From the NCBI RefSeq assembly GCF_010119545.1, contig NZ_JAAEAA010000013.1, forward strand, positions 62,001 through 126,000: a stretch of 64,000 bases of DNA, given 5' to 3'. Position 1 is the stretch's first letter; the number at the start of each line of letters is the position of its first letter. Positions 52,162 to 61,140 of this stretch are shown here, in pieces. Under the pieces are notes generated by a model that was given only the letters and a program-made list of their open reading frames with translations, made no database searches and had not been told where the DNA came from. A program made the position numbers and the translations under genes. This DNA comes from Pontibacter fetidus. Its GTDB lineage: Bacteria; Bacteroidota; Bacteroidia; Cytophagales; Hymenobacteraceae.

Positions 52162-52549
52162 AGTGCTATAGTTGTTCCGGTGCTAACAACATGGGCTTTT
52201 GCCAGTTACAGGCTTTTACCGGGTTATATGAATATATTGCCATGTGTATTAAAAGATACTGTATTGTGCCTTAAAAGGTTGGGCTGCATCGCTTGCAGGC
52301 AGTAAGCTTCTTCCAATCTATAGTTGCCTTTAACAAGTAGCTGGCAAGTGCCAGAAAAATAGTGGTACTGAGGATAATATCCATCTTGTTTATAGTGTAT
52401 TAACTATATAAATTGTACCCGTATTTTTTCAAGATATTTTTGCTTTAGCCTGCCTTTTAATTTTTAACCCTCACCCTTGAGGAAACTATTAGCCAGTGGA
52501 GTTGGAGCAAGAAGAAGGGATTTATTTCTGTTTATAGCAACAACCTTTT
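52162..52549. other. Intergenic region between small membrane gene and second T9SS cargo gene
   Basis: It contains a possible 37-codon minus-strand frame at 52271-52384 that I do not call as a gene, plus AT-rich upstream sequence for the gene at 52550. No repeat of the dispersed families is present. Confidence 0.4.
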
Positions 52550-55500
52550 ATGCAACACTTTTACGCAGGGGCTCCTGTAAGCCCACCAGCATGCTTGCCG
52601 CAAACTGCTCCAAAAACGGCTAAAGCAGCGCTACTTCTTTTATTCAGCTTTTTGGTGCTTTCGGTGCCAGGTTACGGGCAGGGCAGCTATAGTTGGCAGC
52701 CAGTAGGCGGTGCGGGTATTTCCAAAGCAGCAGCAACCCATACCTCTGTTGCCTTAGATGCGCAGGGCAAACCGTATGTTGCTTTTTATGGCGATGCAGG
52801 CACTGGTACCGGTACCCGCGGTATGCTTATGAAATACAATGGTACCAGCTGGGTGGCGGTTGATGTTTTCGGTTTTGCAAATAGTGCCATTAATTCAACA
52901 TCGTTAGTAATTGATGCCAACGGTAAACCATATGTCGCTTACCAGGACTCAGATGCCAATAAAAATAAAGCCGTAGTAAAAAGCATGATAGATGGTGCTT
53001 TCCGGCAGGTGCGCTACGATGGCATATTTCCTAACGAAGGAACAGGCGCTTCTACAGCCGGCGATAATCCTGCTATAACATTAGATAAAAGTGGTGTGCC
53101 CTATATAGCGCTTCAGGATGAACTGAATGGCAATCGACTAAGTGTTTATAAATACAACGCAGCAGGCTGGTCTGTGGTAGGCACCGTAGGTTTCTCCGCA
53201 GGCGTGTCTTATAATCCTTCGCTTAAACTGGATGGTAATAACGTACCTTATGTGGCTTACCAGGATGGAGGTGCATCCGGAAAAGTTACCGTTATGAAGT
53301 ATAACGGCACATCTTGGGAAAATGTAGGTGCAGCCGGTATTTCTGATGAGGTGGCAACTGAGCCATCGCTGGCACTGGATAGCAATGGAACACCTTTCGT
53401 AGCTTACTCCGAAGGAACTGATAAAATGGCTACGGTTAAGAAATTTAATGGCACAGCCTGGCAAACAGTAGGTGATGCAAAATTCTCAACGAGTGGCGCA
53501 CTTACCATATCGCTGGCAGTAGATGCATTGGGAACTCCGTTTGTAGCGTACCGCGACTTCGGAAACGAAAATAAGGCTGCACTAATGAAATTTAATGGCA
53601 CCACCTGGGAGGCTGTTGGCACAGGTATCTCGGCAGGAACTGCGTTTTATACGTCGTTAGTGATAGATGCTTACGGCGCACCGTATGTGGCTTTCCAGGA
53701 TGGGGCAAATGGCAACAAAGCTATAGTTATGAAGTACGTGCCTGCCGCACCAGTTATTACTGTGCAGCCGGTTGCTAAAAATGTGGCGGCTGATGCCAGC
53801 ACTACTTTTACCGTAAACGCTACAGGCGATGGCCCCTTACGTTACCAATGGCAGGTCAGCCAGGATGGCGGAACGACGTACCTGGATATACGTGACGGCC
53901 TGGGCTATTCCGGAACTACAACATCAACCTTAACTATAGCTAAAGCAAGCATTTACATGAACGGCTACCAGTACCGCGTACTGGTTCATAATGGATCTGC
54001 TACTACTTCTGAAGCAGCAACTTTAACTGTAAGTATGGCTGGTACCGAAAACGCAACCGTATGGCAGGTTATAGGAGCACAGGGTTTCTCGCCTGGCGGC
54101 GTACAGTATTCTAAAGTTGCTATTGCCCCGGATGGGACGCCTTATGCTGCTTTCTCTGATGGTTCTATGGGTGGCAGGGCTACCGTTATGAAGTATAAAG
54201 ACGCGAAATGGGAGTTGGTGGGTAATGCCGGATTTTCAGGTTGGATAATACAGAACGTAACAAAAGACCAACTGGACTTGGCTATTGATGCTAACGGAAC
54301 ACCATACATAGCTTATACAGATGCCAGTAAAAGCGACAAAGGCACCGTTATGAAGTTTAACGGTACCCAGTGGGTAACTGTAGGTACAGCAGGATTTACG
54401 CCATGGGTCGCTTCTGAACCAGCATTAGCGTTTGATGCCAGTGGTACGCCTTATTTAGCATTTGAAGAAGCTGGCGCTACTGTTATGAAGTTTAACGGTA
54501 CTACCTGGGAGCTGGTAGGTGAAAGACAGTTCTCCTTAAACGGGTCAGTTTCAGATCTTGATCTGGCTATGGATGCGAATGGCAACCCTTATGTTGTGTT
54601 TTCAGAGTTTGCAAGTACTGCTAACTGGGGCAAAGTAATGAAGTTTGACGGTACAAGCTGGGCAACAGTAGGAGATGGATACTTCTCAAGTAGCAAAGCA
54701 GCTTATGCCACACTGGAGTTAGATGCGGCAGGCACGCCTTATGTTGCTTATCTGGATGTGGCTAACGGCGATAAAGCAAAGGTTATAAAGTATAACGGCA
54801 CGGCGTGGGTTGCTGTAGGTGCTGAAAGTTTGCCGGGTTACAAGGTTGAGTTCATAGACCTGGCATTAGATAGCCAGGGAATGCCTTATCTGTATTATTA
54901 CAACAAAGACCATGTAAACCAGGCGACTGTGGTAAAGTACAACGGCTCGACCTGGGAATTTGTAGGGAATGCAGGCTTCACGCAAGCCAGGGTAACTGAT
55001 TTTGCTTTGAGTAAAACAGACGTTCCTTATGTGATATTCAGTGTTGGTAAAGCTGCCGTCATGAGCTTTGCACCAAATGCCACACCTACCGATATTGCGC
55101 TTGAGCATGCTGCAGTAAACGAGAATGTGGGGAATGGTACCATCGTAAGTGGTTTTACAACAACAGATGCTGATGCCGCAGATACGCACACCTATACTTT
55201 GGTTTCTGGCGAAGGCGCTGAAGATAACGACCATTTTTCTATTACCGACAACAAGCTGCAACTATGGCCATCTCCTGATTTCGAAACAAAAAGCGCTTAT
55301 CATATCCGGGTTAGAACCAGCGATGGTAAACTAAACGGCTCTTTCGAGAAAGCATTGGTGTTGCAGGTAAACGACATGGACGAAATTGCTCCTGCAAACT
55401 ATACCGTAGCTTTTAACCAGTCCCTGGTTACGCATAACAACAAAAACGCTGTTTCGATAACCGTGGCAGGAGCCGAAATTGGTGCTACCTATAGTTATAC

Positions 55501-56509
55501 TATAACAAGCGCCGGAGGCGGCACACCTGTTACAGGCAGCGGCGAAGTAGCCACAGCTACCTTTGAGGTTAACGCAATTGATGTTACGCCTCTGGCAGAC
55601 GGGCAGCTAACCATAGCGCTGAAGCTAACAGACATTGCCAAAAACACCGGAAATAACGCCACAGCACAGGTAAACAAAAATACCCGTTACGTTATTGGGG
55701 CCAGCAGAGGGGCATTTGTAAAAGTACCTTTCCTGACTACGTTTGCGCAACTAGGCAGCAAACTGCCTGCAACAGTAGAAGTAACTTACTTGGATGGCAG
55801 AAAAGAACCTCTTGCAGTTACCTGGCTTGCTGACACCTACAAAGGCTCCGAAGCCGGTGTATACGAATTGATTGGTACGCTGACGTTAGCTGAAGGAACG
55901 ATAAACCCGGACAATGTAACAACTTACATACTGGTAGAAGTGGAGCCAAGCAAAGTGCCGACCGCTATTGCGCTCAGCAAAAATACCATAGCTGAAAACA
56001 ATGCCATTGGTGCAGCTATAGGTACGCTTACAACTACAGACGCTGATGCCGGCGACACGCATACCTATAAGCTGGTGGAGGATACAGAAGATAATGCCTT
56101 CTTTACTATAGAAGGGAACGAATTGAAAGCTGCCGCCATATTTGATTTTGAGACCAAAAAGAACTTTAATGTTCGTGTTCAGACCAAAGACAGTGCCGGC
56201 ATGACCTACGAAACTACAATGGCTATTGCTGTTACGGATGTATACGAAGCCCCAACCGGCATCGCAGACGAAAACTATCCGGGCCTGGAAGTTTATCCTA
56301 ACCCAGCAACGTATTATCTTATCATCACTTCTGATAAGCTTATCGAATCGGTTAGCGTAGTGAACAGCCAGGGTAAAACAGTGTTTGCAAAGGCTAACAG
56401 AGGTGCCCAGGTACAGCTTAACACAGAAGCTTACACGCCGGGTGTATATACCGTGCTTGTAACATCACAAGGCAAACTCTACAGTCGCCGCATAGTTATA
56501 GTTAGGTAA
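52550..56509 (+). CDS. Large secreted T9SS cargo protein with propeller-like repeats, Ig-like and cadherin-like domains
   Basis: The 1319-residue protein has a long n-region and signal peptide ending near residue 44. Two sets of 43-50-residue repeats follow (about 48-400 and 505-840), each containing PYVAYQDG and VMKYNGTSW, as expected for beta-propeller blades. Between them is an Ig-like domain (about 402-500; ITVQPVAKNVAADASTTF). After them come two cadherin-like repeats (TPTDIALEH and TAIALSKNTIAENN, each with TTDADAxDTHTY) separated by an Ig-like domain with TYLDGRKEPLAVTW. The end is a type-A sorting domain (VYPNPATYYL ... GVYTVLV ... RRIVIVR). Likely a surface adhesin; no catalytic motif. 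Confidence 0.93.
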   Translation: MQHFYAGAPVSPPACLPQTAPKTAKAALLLLFSFLVLSVPGYGQGSYSWQPVGGAGISKAAATHTSVALDAQGKPYVAFYGDAGTGTGTRGMLMKYNGTSWVAVDVFGFANSAINSTSLVIDANGKPYVAYQDSDANKNKAVVKSMIDGAFRQVRYDGIFPNEGTGASTAGDNPAITLDKSGVPYIALQDELNGNRLSVYKYNAAGWSVVGTVGFSAGVSYNPSLKLDGNNVPYVAYQDGGASGKVTVMKYNGTSWENVGAAGISDEVATEPSLALDSNGTPFVAYSEGTDKMATVKKFNGTAWQTVGDAKFSTSGALTISLAVDALGTPFVAYRDFGNENKAALMKFNGTTWEAVGTGISAGTAFYTSLVIDAYGAPYVAFQDGANGNKAIVMKYVPAAPVITVQPVAKNVAADASTTFTVNATGDGPLRYQWQVSQDGGTTYLDIRDGLGYSGTTTSTLTIAKASIYMNGYQYRVLVHNGSATTSEAATLTVSMAGTENATVWQVIGAQGFSPGGVQYSKVAIAPDGTPYAAFSDGSMGGRATVMKYKDAKWELVGNAGFSGWIIQNVTKDQLDLAIDANGTPYIAYTDASKSDKGTVMKFNGTQWVTVGTAGFTPWVASEPALAFDASGTPYLAFEEAGATVMKFNGTTWELVGERQFSLNGSVSDLDLAMDANGNPYVVFSEFASTANWGKVMKFDGTSWATVGDGYFSSSKAAYATLELDAAGTPYVAYLDVANGDKAKVIKYNGTAWVAVGAESLPGYKVEFIDLALDSQGMPYLYYYNKDHVNQATVVKYNGSTWEFVGNAGFTQARVTDFALSKTDVPYVIFSVGKAAVMSFAPNATPTDIALEHAAVNENVGNGTIVSGFTTTDADAADTHTYTLVSGEGAEDNDHFSITDNKLQLWPSPDFETKSAYHIRVRTSDGKLNGSFEKALVLQVNDMDEIAPANYTVAFNQSLVTHNNKNAVSITVAGAEIGATYSYTITSAGGGTPVTGSGEVATATFEVNAIDVTPLADGQLTIALKLTDIAKNTGNNATAQVNKNTRYVIGASRGAFVKVPFLTTFAQLGSKLPATVEVTYLDGRKEPLAVTWLADTYKGSEAGVYELIGTLTLAEGTINPDNVTTYILVEVEPSKVPTAIALSKNTIAENNAIGAAIGTLTTTDADAGDTHTYKLVEDTEDNAFFTIEGNELKAAAIFDFETKKNFNVRVQTKDSAGMTYETTMAIAVTDVYEAPTGIADENYPGLEVYPNPATYYLIITSDKLIESVSVVNSQGKTVFAKANRGAQVQLNTEAYTPGVYTVLVTSQGKLYSRRIVIVR

Positions 56510-56534
56510 CTATAATTTAAAAATGGCTTTACTT

Positions 56535-56579
56535 AAAAGGTATGTTCGGGGATAATTTCTCCCGGGCATACCTTTTTTG
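56535..56579 (+). terminator. Rho-independent terminator after the T9SS gene
   Basis: AAAAGGTATG/CATACCTTTT arms with an inner CGGG/CCCG stem and a T run. Confidence 0.85.
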
Positions 56580-56648
56580 TTTCAGGCAGCTATAGTTTGG
56601 TAAAGCAGGAGTGTATGGGGAAGGAGAGGGTACAGAAAGACATAAAAC

Positions 56649-56678
56649 AAAAAAGCCACTCATTGCTGAGTGGCTTTT
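56649..56678 (-). terminator. Rho-independent terminator of tRNA-Asn
   Basis: AAGCCACTCA/TGAGTGGCTT stem; on the minus strand it is followed by a run of Ts and lies directly after the tRNA 3' end. Confidence 0.85.
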
Positions 56679-56679
56679 G

Positions 56680-56753
56680 CTCCCCCTCCTGGGCTCGAAC
56701 CAGGGACCCCATGATTAACAGTCATGTGCTCTAACCGACTGAGCTAAGGAGGA
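56680..56753 (-). tRNA. tRNA-Asn (anticodon GTT)
   Basis: Read on the minus strand the 74-nt cloverleaf is complete: acceptor stem TCCTCCT with AGGGGGA, D-arm AGCTCAGTCGGTTAGAGC, anticodon loop CTGTTAA with GTT, and T-arm CCTGGTTCGAGCCCAGG. The discriminator is G. The 3' CCA is not encoded. A terminator follows at once, so it is a single tRNA transcript. It decodes AAC and AAU. Confidence 0.97.
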
Positions 56754-56884
56754 ATTTTATGTTCAGTGGCGGCCTCTACCGCCGAATGATGATGCAATAT
56801 TACAGCCTCTTGATCGATTATGCAAGCACTGCTCTGAAAAAATCTTTCGTATTTTTATAAAATTCTGAAACTCAAAGCAAAAAT

Positions 56885-57304
56885 TTAATTGCTAATGTAA
56901 AGGATGTTGTTGGCAAGCGATGTTTTATACTGTAATAAGCCATAAACCGCCGGCCCGGCCGTAACATTTCCCTGAAAATTAAACTGCGAACCACAGCAGC
57001 TATGCGTCAGAAACAGGTTGGATTGATCGACAGAAACTACGCCACAACTGGCATCGGGGTCGTAGGGGCAGGCGCGCTCAAAAGCATAATACGAGTTGGC
57101 TGTTTGCCTGATAATGATAATGCCCCGGTAACCTGCTTGTATATAGGCATAGCCACCATCCAGGCGCAGCATCGGGTATTGCAAACTGTTTACGCTTATC
57201 TGCTCACTTACCGGTACGTTTGGTATACCGGGGCCAGGGTTGTCGCTATCGCAGGCCGTAAGTATAACTATAGCCAGCAGCGCGAGCCACCTATTTATAA
57301 TCAT
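56885..57304 (-). CDS. Rieske-like lipoprotein with altered ligand motifs
   Basis: The start at ATG 57302-57304 yields 139 residues with a lipoprotein signal (ILTAC, Cys18). The longer open frame upstream lies inside the next gene and is rejected. The fold resembles a Rieske domain (GGYAYIQAGYRGIIIIRQ, YYAFERACPYDP, SCCGSQFNFQGNVTAGPA). The cluster boxes are altered: CxH is replaced by CPY and CxxH reads HSCCGSQF. The protein probably does not hold a normal 2Fe-2S cluster, or uses other ligands. It overlaps the downstream end of the dehydrogenase gene by 14 bp. Confidence 0.7.
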   Translation of the reverse strand: MIINRWLALLAIVILTACDSDNPGPGIPNVPVSEQISVNSLQYPMLRLDGGYAYIQAGYRGIIIIRQTANSYYAFERACPYDPDASCGVVSVDQSNLFLTHSCCGSQFNFQGNVTAGPAVYGLLQYKTSLANNILYISN

Positions 57305-58154
57305 AAAAGCCTTTGCCCGACTTGCGCCCATGGTAGCCGGCGTCCACTTTTTGCTGTTGTATGCGGCTCGGTCTGAATTTAGGGTCATAATGAAAAGCCT
57401 CGAACATAGAAGTGGTTACGGAGAAATTAGTATCAACGCCGATCAGGTCCATCAGCTCGAATGGTCCCATTTTAAAACCACTGGCCTGCATCAGCTTATC
57501 AATGGTCTCTACATCAGCCACGCCTTCTTCCAGCAGTTTCAGTCCTTCTACGTAATAATGGCGCGCTACACGGTTAACGATAAAACCGGGCGAATCTTGC
57601 GCCATTACCGGCGTTTTCTCCAGTTTCAGGGCAAGTTGCTTTATAGTTAGCGCTACTTCCGGGCTTGTAGCTGCACCTGATATCACCTCTACCAGCTTCA
57701 TGATGTGCGCCGGGTTAAAGAAATGCATGCCTACCACACGCTCGGGGTTAGGTACGCCAGCCGCAATACGCGTAATCGGAATAGAGGAGGTATTAGAAGC
57801 CAGTATAGTTTGGTCAGAGTTAATGTCAGCCAGCTCTTTAAAGATGCTCTGCTTTACTTCCAGACCCTCTACCACGGCTTCAATAATCACATCGCAATGC
57901 AGGTCCAGGGTATTGCCAGTAAAAGTCAGGTTAGCCAGCGTGGCCTCTTTTTCAGCTATAGTTAGCTTGCCTCGTTCTATGCCTTTGTCCAGGTTTGTAG
58001 TGATGGTTTGCTGCGCCTTGCCAAGCACGGTTGCATTTATATCGAACAGTATCGTTTTGTAGCCTGCCTGCGCACATATCTGGGCAATGCCCTGGCCCAT
58101 GGTACCTGCTCCAACTATACCTATCGTTCTTATATCCTCGAATTTCATCTTCAT
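57291..58154 (-). CDS. 3-hydroxybutyryl-CoA dehydrogenase family protein
   Basis: The 287-residue enzyme oxidises (S)-3-hydroxyacyl-CoA with NAD+ (or the reverse) in fatty acid or butyrate metabolism. The Rossmann fold starts TIGIVGAGTMGQGIAQICAQAGY. The catalytic His lies in VGMHFFNPAHIMKLVEVI, followed by the NRVARHYYVEGLKLLEEGVA helices and MGPFELMDLIGVDTNF. The short form lacks the hydratase half. The 2 Met codons at the start (MKMK) are both possible. It is the promoter-proximal gene over the Rieske-like lipoprotein. Confidence 0.93.
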   Translation of the reverse strand: MKMKFEDIRTIGIVGAGTMGQGIAQICAQAGYKTILFDINATVLGKAQQTITTNLDKGIERGKLTIAEKEATLANLTFTGNTLDLHCDVIIEAVVEGLEVKQSIFKELADINSDQTILASNTSSIPITRIAAGVPNPERVVGMHFFNPAHIMKLVEVISGAATSPEVALTIKQLALKLEKTPVMAQDSPGFIVNRVARHYYVEGLKLLEEGVADVETIDKLMQASGFKMGPFELMDLIGVDTNFSVTTSMFEAFHYDPKFRPSRIQQQKVDAGYHGRKSGKGFYDYK

Positions 58155-58258
58155 AAATGGTTAAATTGTTTGATGGTTAAATTGTTAAAAGGCTACACTA
58201 TAACTATAGACTAGTTATTTACGAAGCCCAACAATTAAGCAATTCAACCATTTAGCCA

Positions 58259-59284
58259 TTATACTATACCTTCAAACTGGCGAAGGAAGCGCACGTCGTT
58301 TTCGGTGAACAGGCGCAGGTCTTTTATCTGGTACTTCAGCATGGTGATACGCTCGATGCCCATACCAAATGCAAATCCGGAATATTCTTTAGAGTCGATA
58401 CCGCAGTTTTCCAGTACCGCAGGGTCTACCATGCCAGAACCACCGATCTCTACCCAGCCGGTTTGCTTACAAATGTTGCATCCTTCGCCTTTACAGATCA
58501 GGCAGGTAATATCGATCTCGGCACTTGGCTCTGTGAACGGGAAAAACGATGGGCGGAAACGCACTTTGGTATCCTGGCCGAAAAGCTCTTTAGCAAAGTA
58601 GTAAAGCGTTTCCTTAAGGTCTTTAAAGCTTACGCCTTTGTTTACATACAGCCCCTCTACCTGGTGGAAAACCATGTGTGCTCTGGCAGAAATGGCCTCG
58701 TTGCGGTACACGCGGCCCGGCATTATGCTGCGCAGGGGTGGCTGGTTGTTCTCCATCAGGCGCACCTGCACTGTAGAGGTATGTGTGCGGAGCAGTTTGT
58801 TTTTATCCTCGCTCAAAAAGAAGGTATCCTGCATTTCGCGGGCAGGGTGGTTCTCCGGGAAGTTGAGGGCCGTAAAGTTGTGGAAGTCGTCCTCGATCTC
58901 CGGTCCTTCGGCTACGTTAAACCCGATCCGCTCAAAAATACGCACGATTTCGCGGCGCACTAAAGATAGCGGATGACGTGTGCCAAGTGTGTTTGGTATA
59001 GTTGGGAGCGTAAAGTCAAAGCCGGTATCAGCAGTGCTTTCGGTGTTATTAGCCAATTGCTCCTGTGCCTGGTCGAAACGCTCCTGGGCGCGGTTCTTTA
59101 GTTGGTTCAACTGTTGGCCCACTTCGCGGCGCTGCTCGGGGGCAACCTCTTTTAAGTTATCAAAAAGCGCTGCGATCTGACCTTTACGACCTATATATGT
59201 AATTCTGAACTGCTCCAGCTCAGCTGCATTGCTAAGTTGGGCGGCTTCTATCTCTTGTGCTACTGTCTGTATCTTCTCAACCAT
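58259..59284 (-). CDS. pheS: Phenylalanyl-tRNA synthetase alpha subunit
   Basis: The class II synthetase alpha subunit charges tRNA-Phe with PheT. From ATG 59282-59284 it is 341 residues with an N-terminal coiled coil (about 1-90; KIQTVAQEIEAAQLSNAAEL). The catalytic core follows, with motif 2 (GRVYRNEAISARAHMVFHQVEGLYV) and motif 3 (AFGMGIERITMLKYQI). A CLICKGEGCNICK Cys cluster (near residues 278-290) suggests a zinc site, as in other PheS. Three upstream codons could be included. PheT is not adjacent, so the subunits are unlinked here. Confidence 0.97.
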   Translation of the reverse strand: MVEKIQTVAQEIEAAQLSNAAELEQFRITYIGRKGQIAALFDNLKEVAPEQRREVGQQLNQLKNRAQERFDQAQEQLANNTESTADTGFDFTLPTIPNTLGTRHPLSLVRREIVRIFERIGFNVAEGPEIEDDFHNFTALNFPENHPAREMQDTFFLSEDKNKLLRTHTSTVQVRLMENNQPPLRSIMPGRVYRNEAISARAHMVFHQVEGLYVNKGVSFKDLKETLYYFAKELFGQDTKVRFRPSFFPFTEPSAEIDITCLICKGEGCNICKQTGWVEIGGSGMVDPAVLENCGIDSKEYSGFAFGMGIERITMLKYQIKDLRLFTENDVRFLRQFEGIV

Positions 59285-59532
59285 AGTATGCAAAGATAAT
59301 AAATTGGTGATAACTGTATGAATCAGGATTTACAGGATTAAAGGATTTACAGGATTGGGGCTGTTGCTATACTTGAAATAGCTATAGTTTCATAGTTGCA
59401 GTTATCCAACCACCCCTGCCCCTCAGAGCTACGCTCGCTACCTTCGAAATCACTTCTCGGTAGTCTAAGGAGGGGAGCTCTACTGCTGCTTCCAATTCAC
59501 AAACTATAGTTCTATAGTTTACGGTATTGAGC

Positions 59533-59552
59533 GGACAGGTCGAGACCTGTCC
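59533..59552. repeat. Palindrome 'B', copy 3
   Basis: GGACAGGTCGAGACCTGTCC, one base off perfect symmetry at the centre. Confidence 0.8.
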
Positions 59553-59624
59553 CTACGGAACTATAGCCACGAGAAAAACCGATCTGCTTTAACAAAGAGC
59601 AAGTACAGCAACTATAACTATATC

Positions 59625-59842
59625 ATAAACTATCGAGCTTGATTTCAGTCTTTGGGTTGAGCGCCTTTGACTTGTTGCGGTGCCACAGGCAACCTGAGCG
59701 CAGCGAGGGTAGCAAGAAGGCAGCAGCGCGATGCCCGAAGACGGGGCCTCCCGGCCTGGGAGGGCACCAAAGCTAACTATAAAACGATAGGTTAGTAGAG
59801 CTCCCAGGATTAGAGTTGATTTGAAAGGATGGCTTGGTTCAA
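59625..59842 (-). repeat. GC-rich dispersed repeat 'A', copy 3 (inverted)
   Basis: Reverse complement of the 965-1195 element: CAGTCTTTGGGTTGAGCGCC, GATGCCCGAAGACGGGG and AGGGCACCAAAG blocks are intact. The variable middle differs most from the other copies. Confidence 0.8.
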
Positions 59843-60026
59843 ATAAGTATATGCCTCAGCTATAGCACATATGAGATCCTTCGACTAACGCCCGAAAAGA
59901 CGTTATGGGAAGTACACTTTATCCGTAGCATTCAGATTGCTCCTAACGTCGAAATGACAATAGGAAACTATAGGACAAAAAGATTGCTCGACATTGCTCG
60001 GGATGACAAAAGAAAAACTATAGCCC

Positions 60027-60061
60027 AGACACTAGCAGGAACTGCGTACACTGCCAGGTCT
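60027..60061. repeat. 35-bp imperfect hairpin repeat, copy 3
   Basis: AGACACTAGCAGG ... CCAGGTCT, same length and orientation as 27591-27625, with several changes in the loop. Confidence 0.7.
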
Positions 60062-60190
60062 TCTCCTGCTAATCAATCAAATCTCCTTAATCCGTGGTTC
60101 AGACAGAACAAGCAACTATAGTTTCCTGAATCAAATTAATATACCATCTTTACTATATTTAACAGCAGCGGTAAGTTTAAACCTAACTTT

Positions 60191-60221
60191 GTTTACCGAC
60201 GCAACCCTGCAGTTTACCGAC
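60191..60221 (+). promoter_or_regulatory. Direct repeat GTTTACCGAC x2, candidate LytTR-regulator binding site
   Basis: Two identical 10-mers start at 60191 and 60212, 21 bp apart (two helical turns), about 80-110 bp before the first gene of the operon. LytTR-type regulators typically bind such paired direct repeats; the operon itself encodes a LytTR regulator, so autoregulation is an attractive inference. Confidence 0.55.
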
Positions 60222-60259
60222 TTTTTGCTTTGGCCAGCCTACTAACTATAGCCGCCAGA

Positions 60260-60286
60260 TTCTGATCGCAGTACATTTGATCAGAA
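60260..60286 (+). promoter_or_regulatory. Inverted repeat overlapping a -7 box upstream of the LiaF-like gene
   Basis: TTCTGATC (60260-60267) and GATCAGAA (60279-60286) form a perfect 8-bp inverted repeat with an 11-bp spacer. The -7 box TACATTTG (60272-60279) sits inside it. The -33 position lacks TTTG, so the promoter probably needs an activator. Confidence 0.5.
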
Positions 60287-60303
60287 ATTAAAACATAACA
60301 ACT

Positions 60304-61122
60304 ATGGAAAATCAAGATCTAAACACAAACAAAGGTTACAAAGGCTGGAAAAACAGAAATGATAACCGCAATGGTCGCGTAATGGCCGGGCTACTGCTCG
60401 TATTAATTGGCGTTGTACTGCTGGCCTCTAAAATGAATGTTGTCTTTTTACCACGCTGGCTCTTTACCTGGCAGATGATCCCGATCCTGGTAGGTTTATT
60501 CATCGGCTTCAAACATTCGTTCCGTAACCCATCCTGGATTTTGCCAGTGGCCTTAGGCGTAATTTTCCTGGTTGATGAATTTGTGCCAGGCATTTCGCTA
60601 CGCAACTACATCTGGCCGATCGTGATCATTACAATCGGGCTTTGGGTTATCTTAAAGCCAAAGCATGATATGCGTCCACGTTACGTGTCGGGTTTGCCAA
60701 CTATGCCACCACATGGCGTAACATCTAACGAAGCTTATACTGCTGAAAGCAATGCCTATGCCGGAAATGCCACAGCATCAGCGGATGACTACATTAACTC
60801 GACGGCCATTTTTGGAGGGGTAAAGCGCAACATCCTGTCTAAAGATTTTAAGGGTGGCGAAATTGTAAGCGTGTTTGGCGGTAACGAACTGAACCTGACG
60901 CAGGCCGACATACAACACCCTATTGTGTTGGATACCACCCAGATATTTGGCGGAACATCGCTTATCGTGCCTCCGCATTGGGAAGTGCGCAACGAAGTGG
61001 TAGCTATTTTAGGCGGTGTATCAGATAAACGCATGATGCTGCCGGGTGGCTACGACCCAAATAAAGTTCTTATTATAAAAGGTACTGCCTTGTTCGGTGG
61101 GCTCGACATCAAGAGTTTTTAA
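60304..61122 (+). CDS. LiaF-like membrane protein
   Basis: The 272-residue protein has four membrane helices in the first half (about 25-42, 50-67, 75-92, 98-115) of the LiaI/LiaF type. Its C-terminal beta-rich domain (about 165-272) has four GG-turn repeats (IFGGVKR, VFGGNEL, IFGGTSL, LFGGLDI), as in the cell-wall-active antibiotic response domain of LiaF. In Firmicutes LiaF inhibits the LiaS kinase; here the gene directly precedes a sensor kinase and regulator, so a similar envelope-stress sensing role is likely. It is the first gene of the operon. Confidence 0.88.
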   Translation: MENQDLNTNKGYKGWKNRNDNRNGRVMAGLLLVLIGVVLLASKMNVVFLPRWLFTWQMIPILVGLFIGFKHSFRNPSWILPVALGVIFLVDEFVPGISLRNYIWPIVIITIGLWVILKPKHDMRPRYVSGLPTMPPHGVTSNEAYTAESNAYAGNATASADDYINSTAIFGGVKRNILSKDFKGGEIVSVFGGNELNLTQADIQHPIVLDTTQIFGGTSLIVPPHWEVRNEVVAILGGVSDKRMMLPGGYDPNKVLIIKGTALFGGLDIKSF

Positions 61123-61140
61123 TTCAAACTATAGCTATAC

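Larger units (their letters stand above)
59285..60303. repeat. 1-kb gene-free repeat island (composite copy 3, inverted) plus kinase operon regulatory region
   Basis: In order: inverted gaatcaggat elements (about 59324-59358), the actaccgagaagtg block inverted (59408-59478), palindrome B (59533-59552), repeat A inverted (59625-59842), a degenerate attcc/gtcgaaatgac pair (about 59880-59960), the 35-bp hairpin (60027-60061), a taatccgtggttcagac element (about 60085-60106) and the regulatory sites at 60191-60286. No gene seen. Confidence 0.75.

Noticed and set aside
52271-52384. Possible 37-codon minus-strand gene
   Set aside because: No start signal or recognisable family, only a weak hydrophobic stretch; not enough to call a gene.
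52600-54950. Repeats in the large T9SS protein as a possible DNA repeat array
   Set aside because: They are amino-acid-level blade repeats with diverged codons, not DNA repeats.
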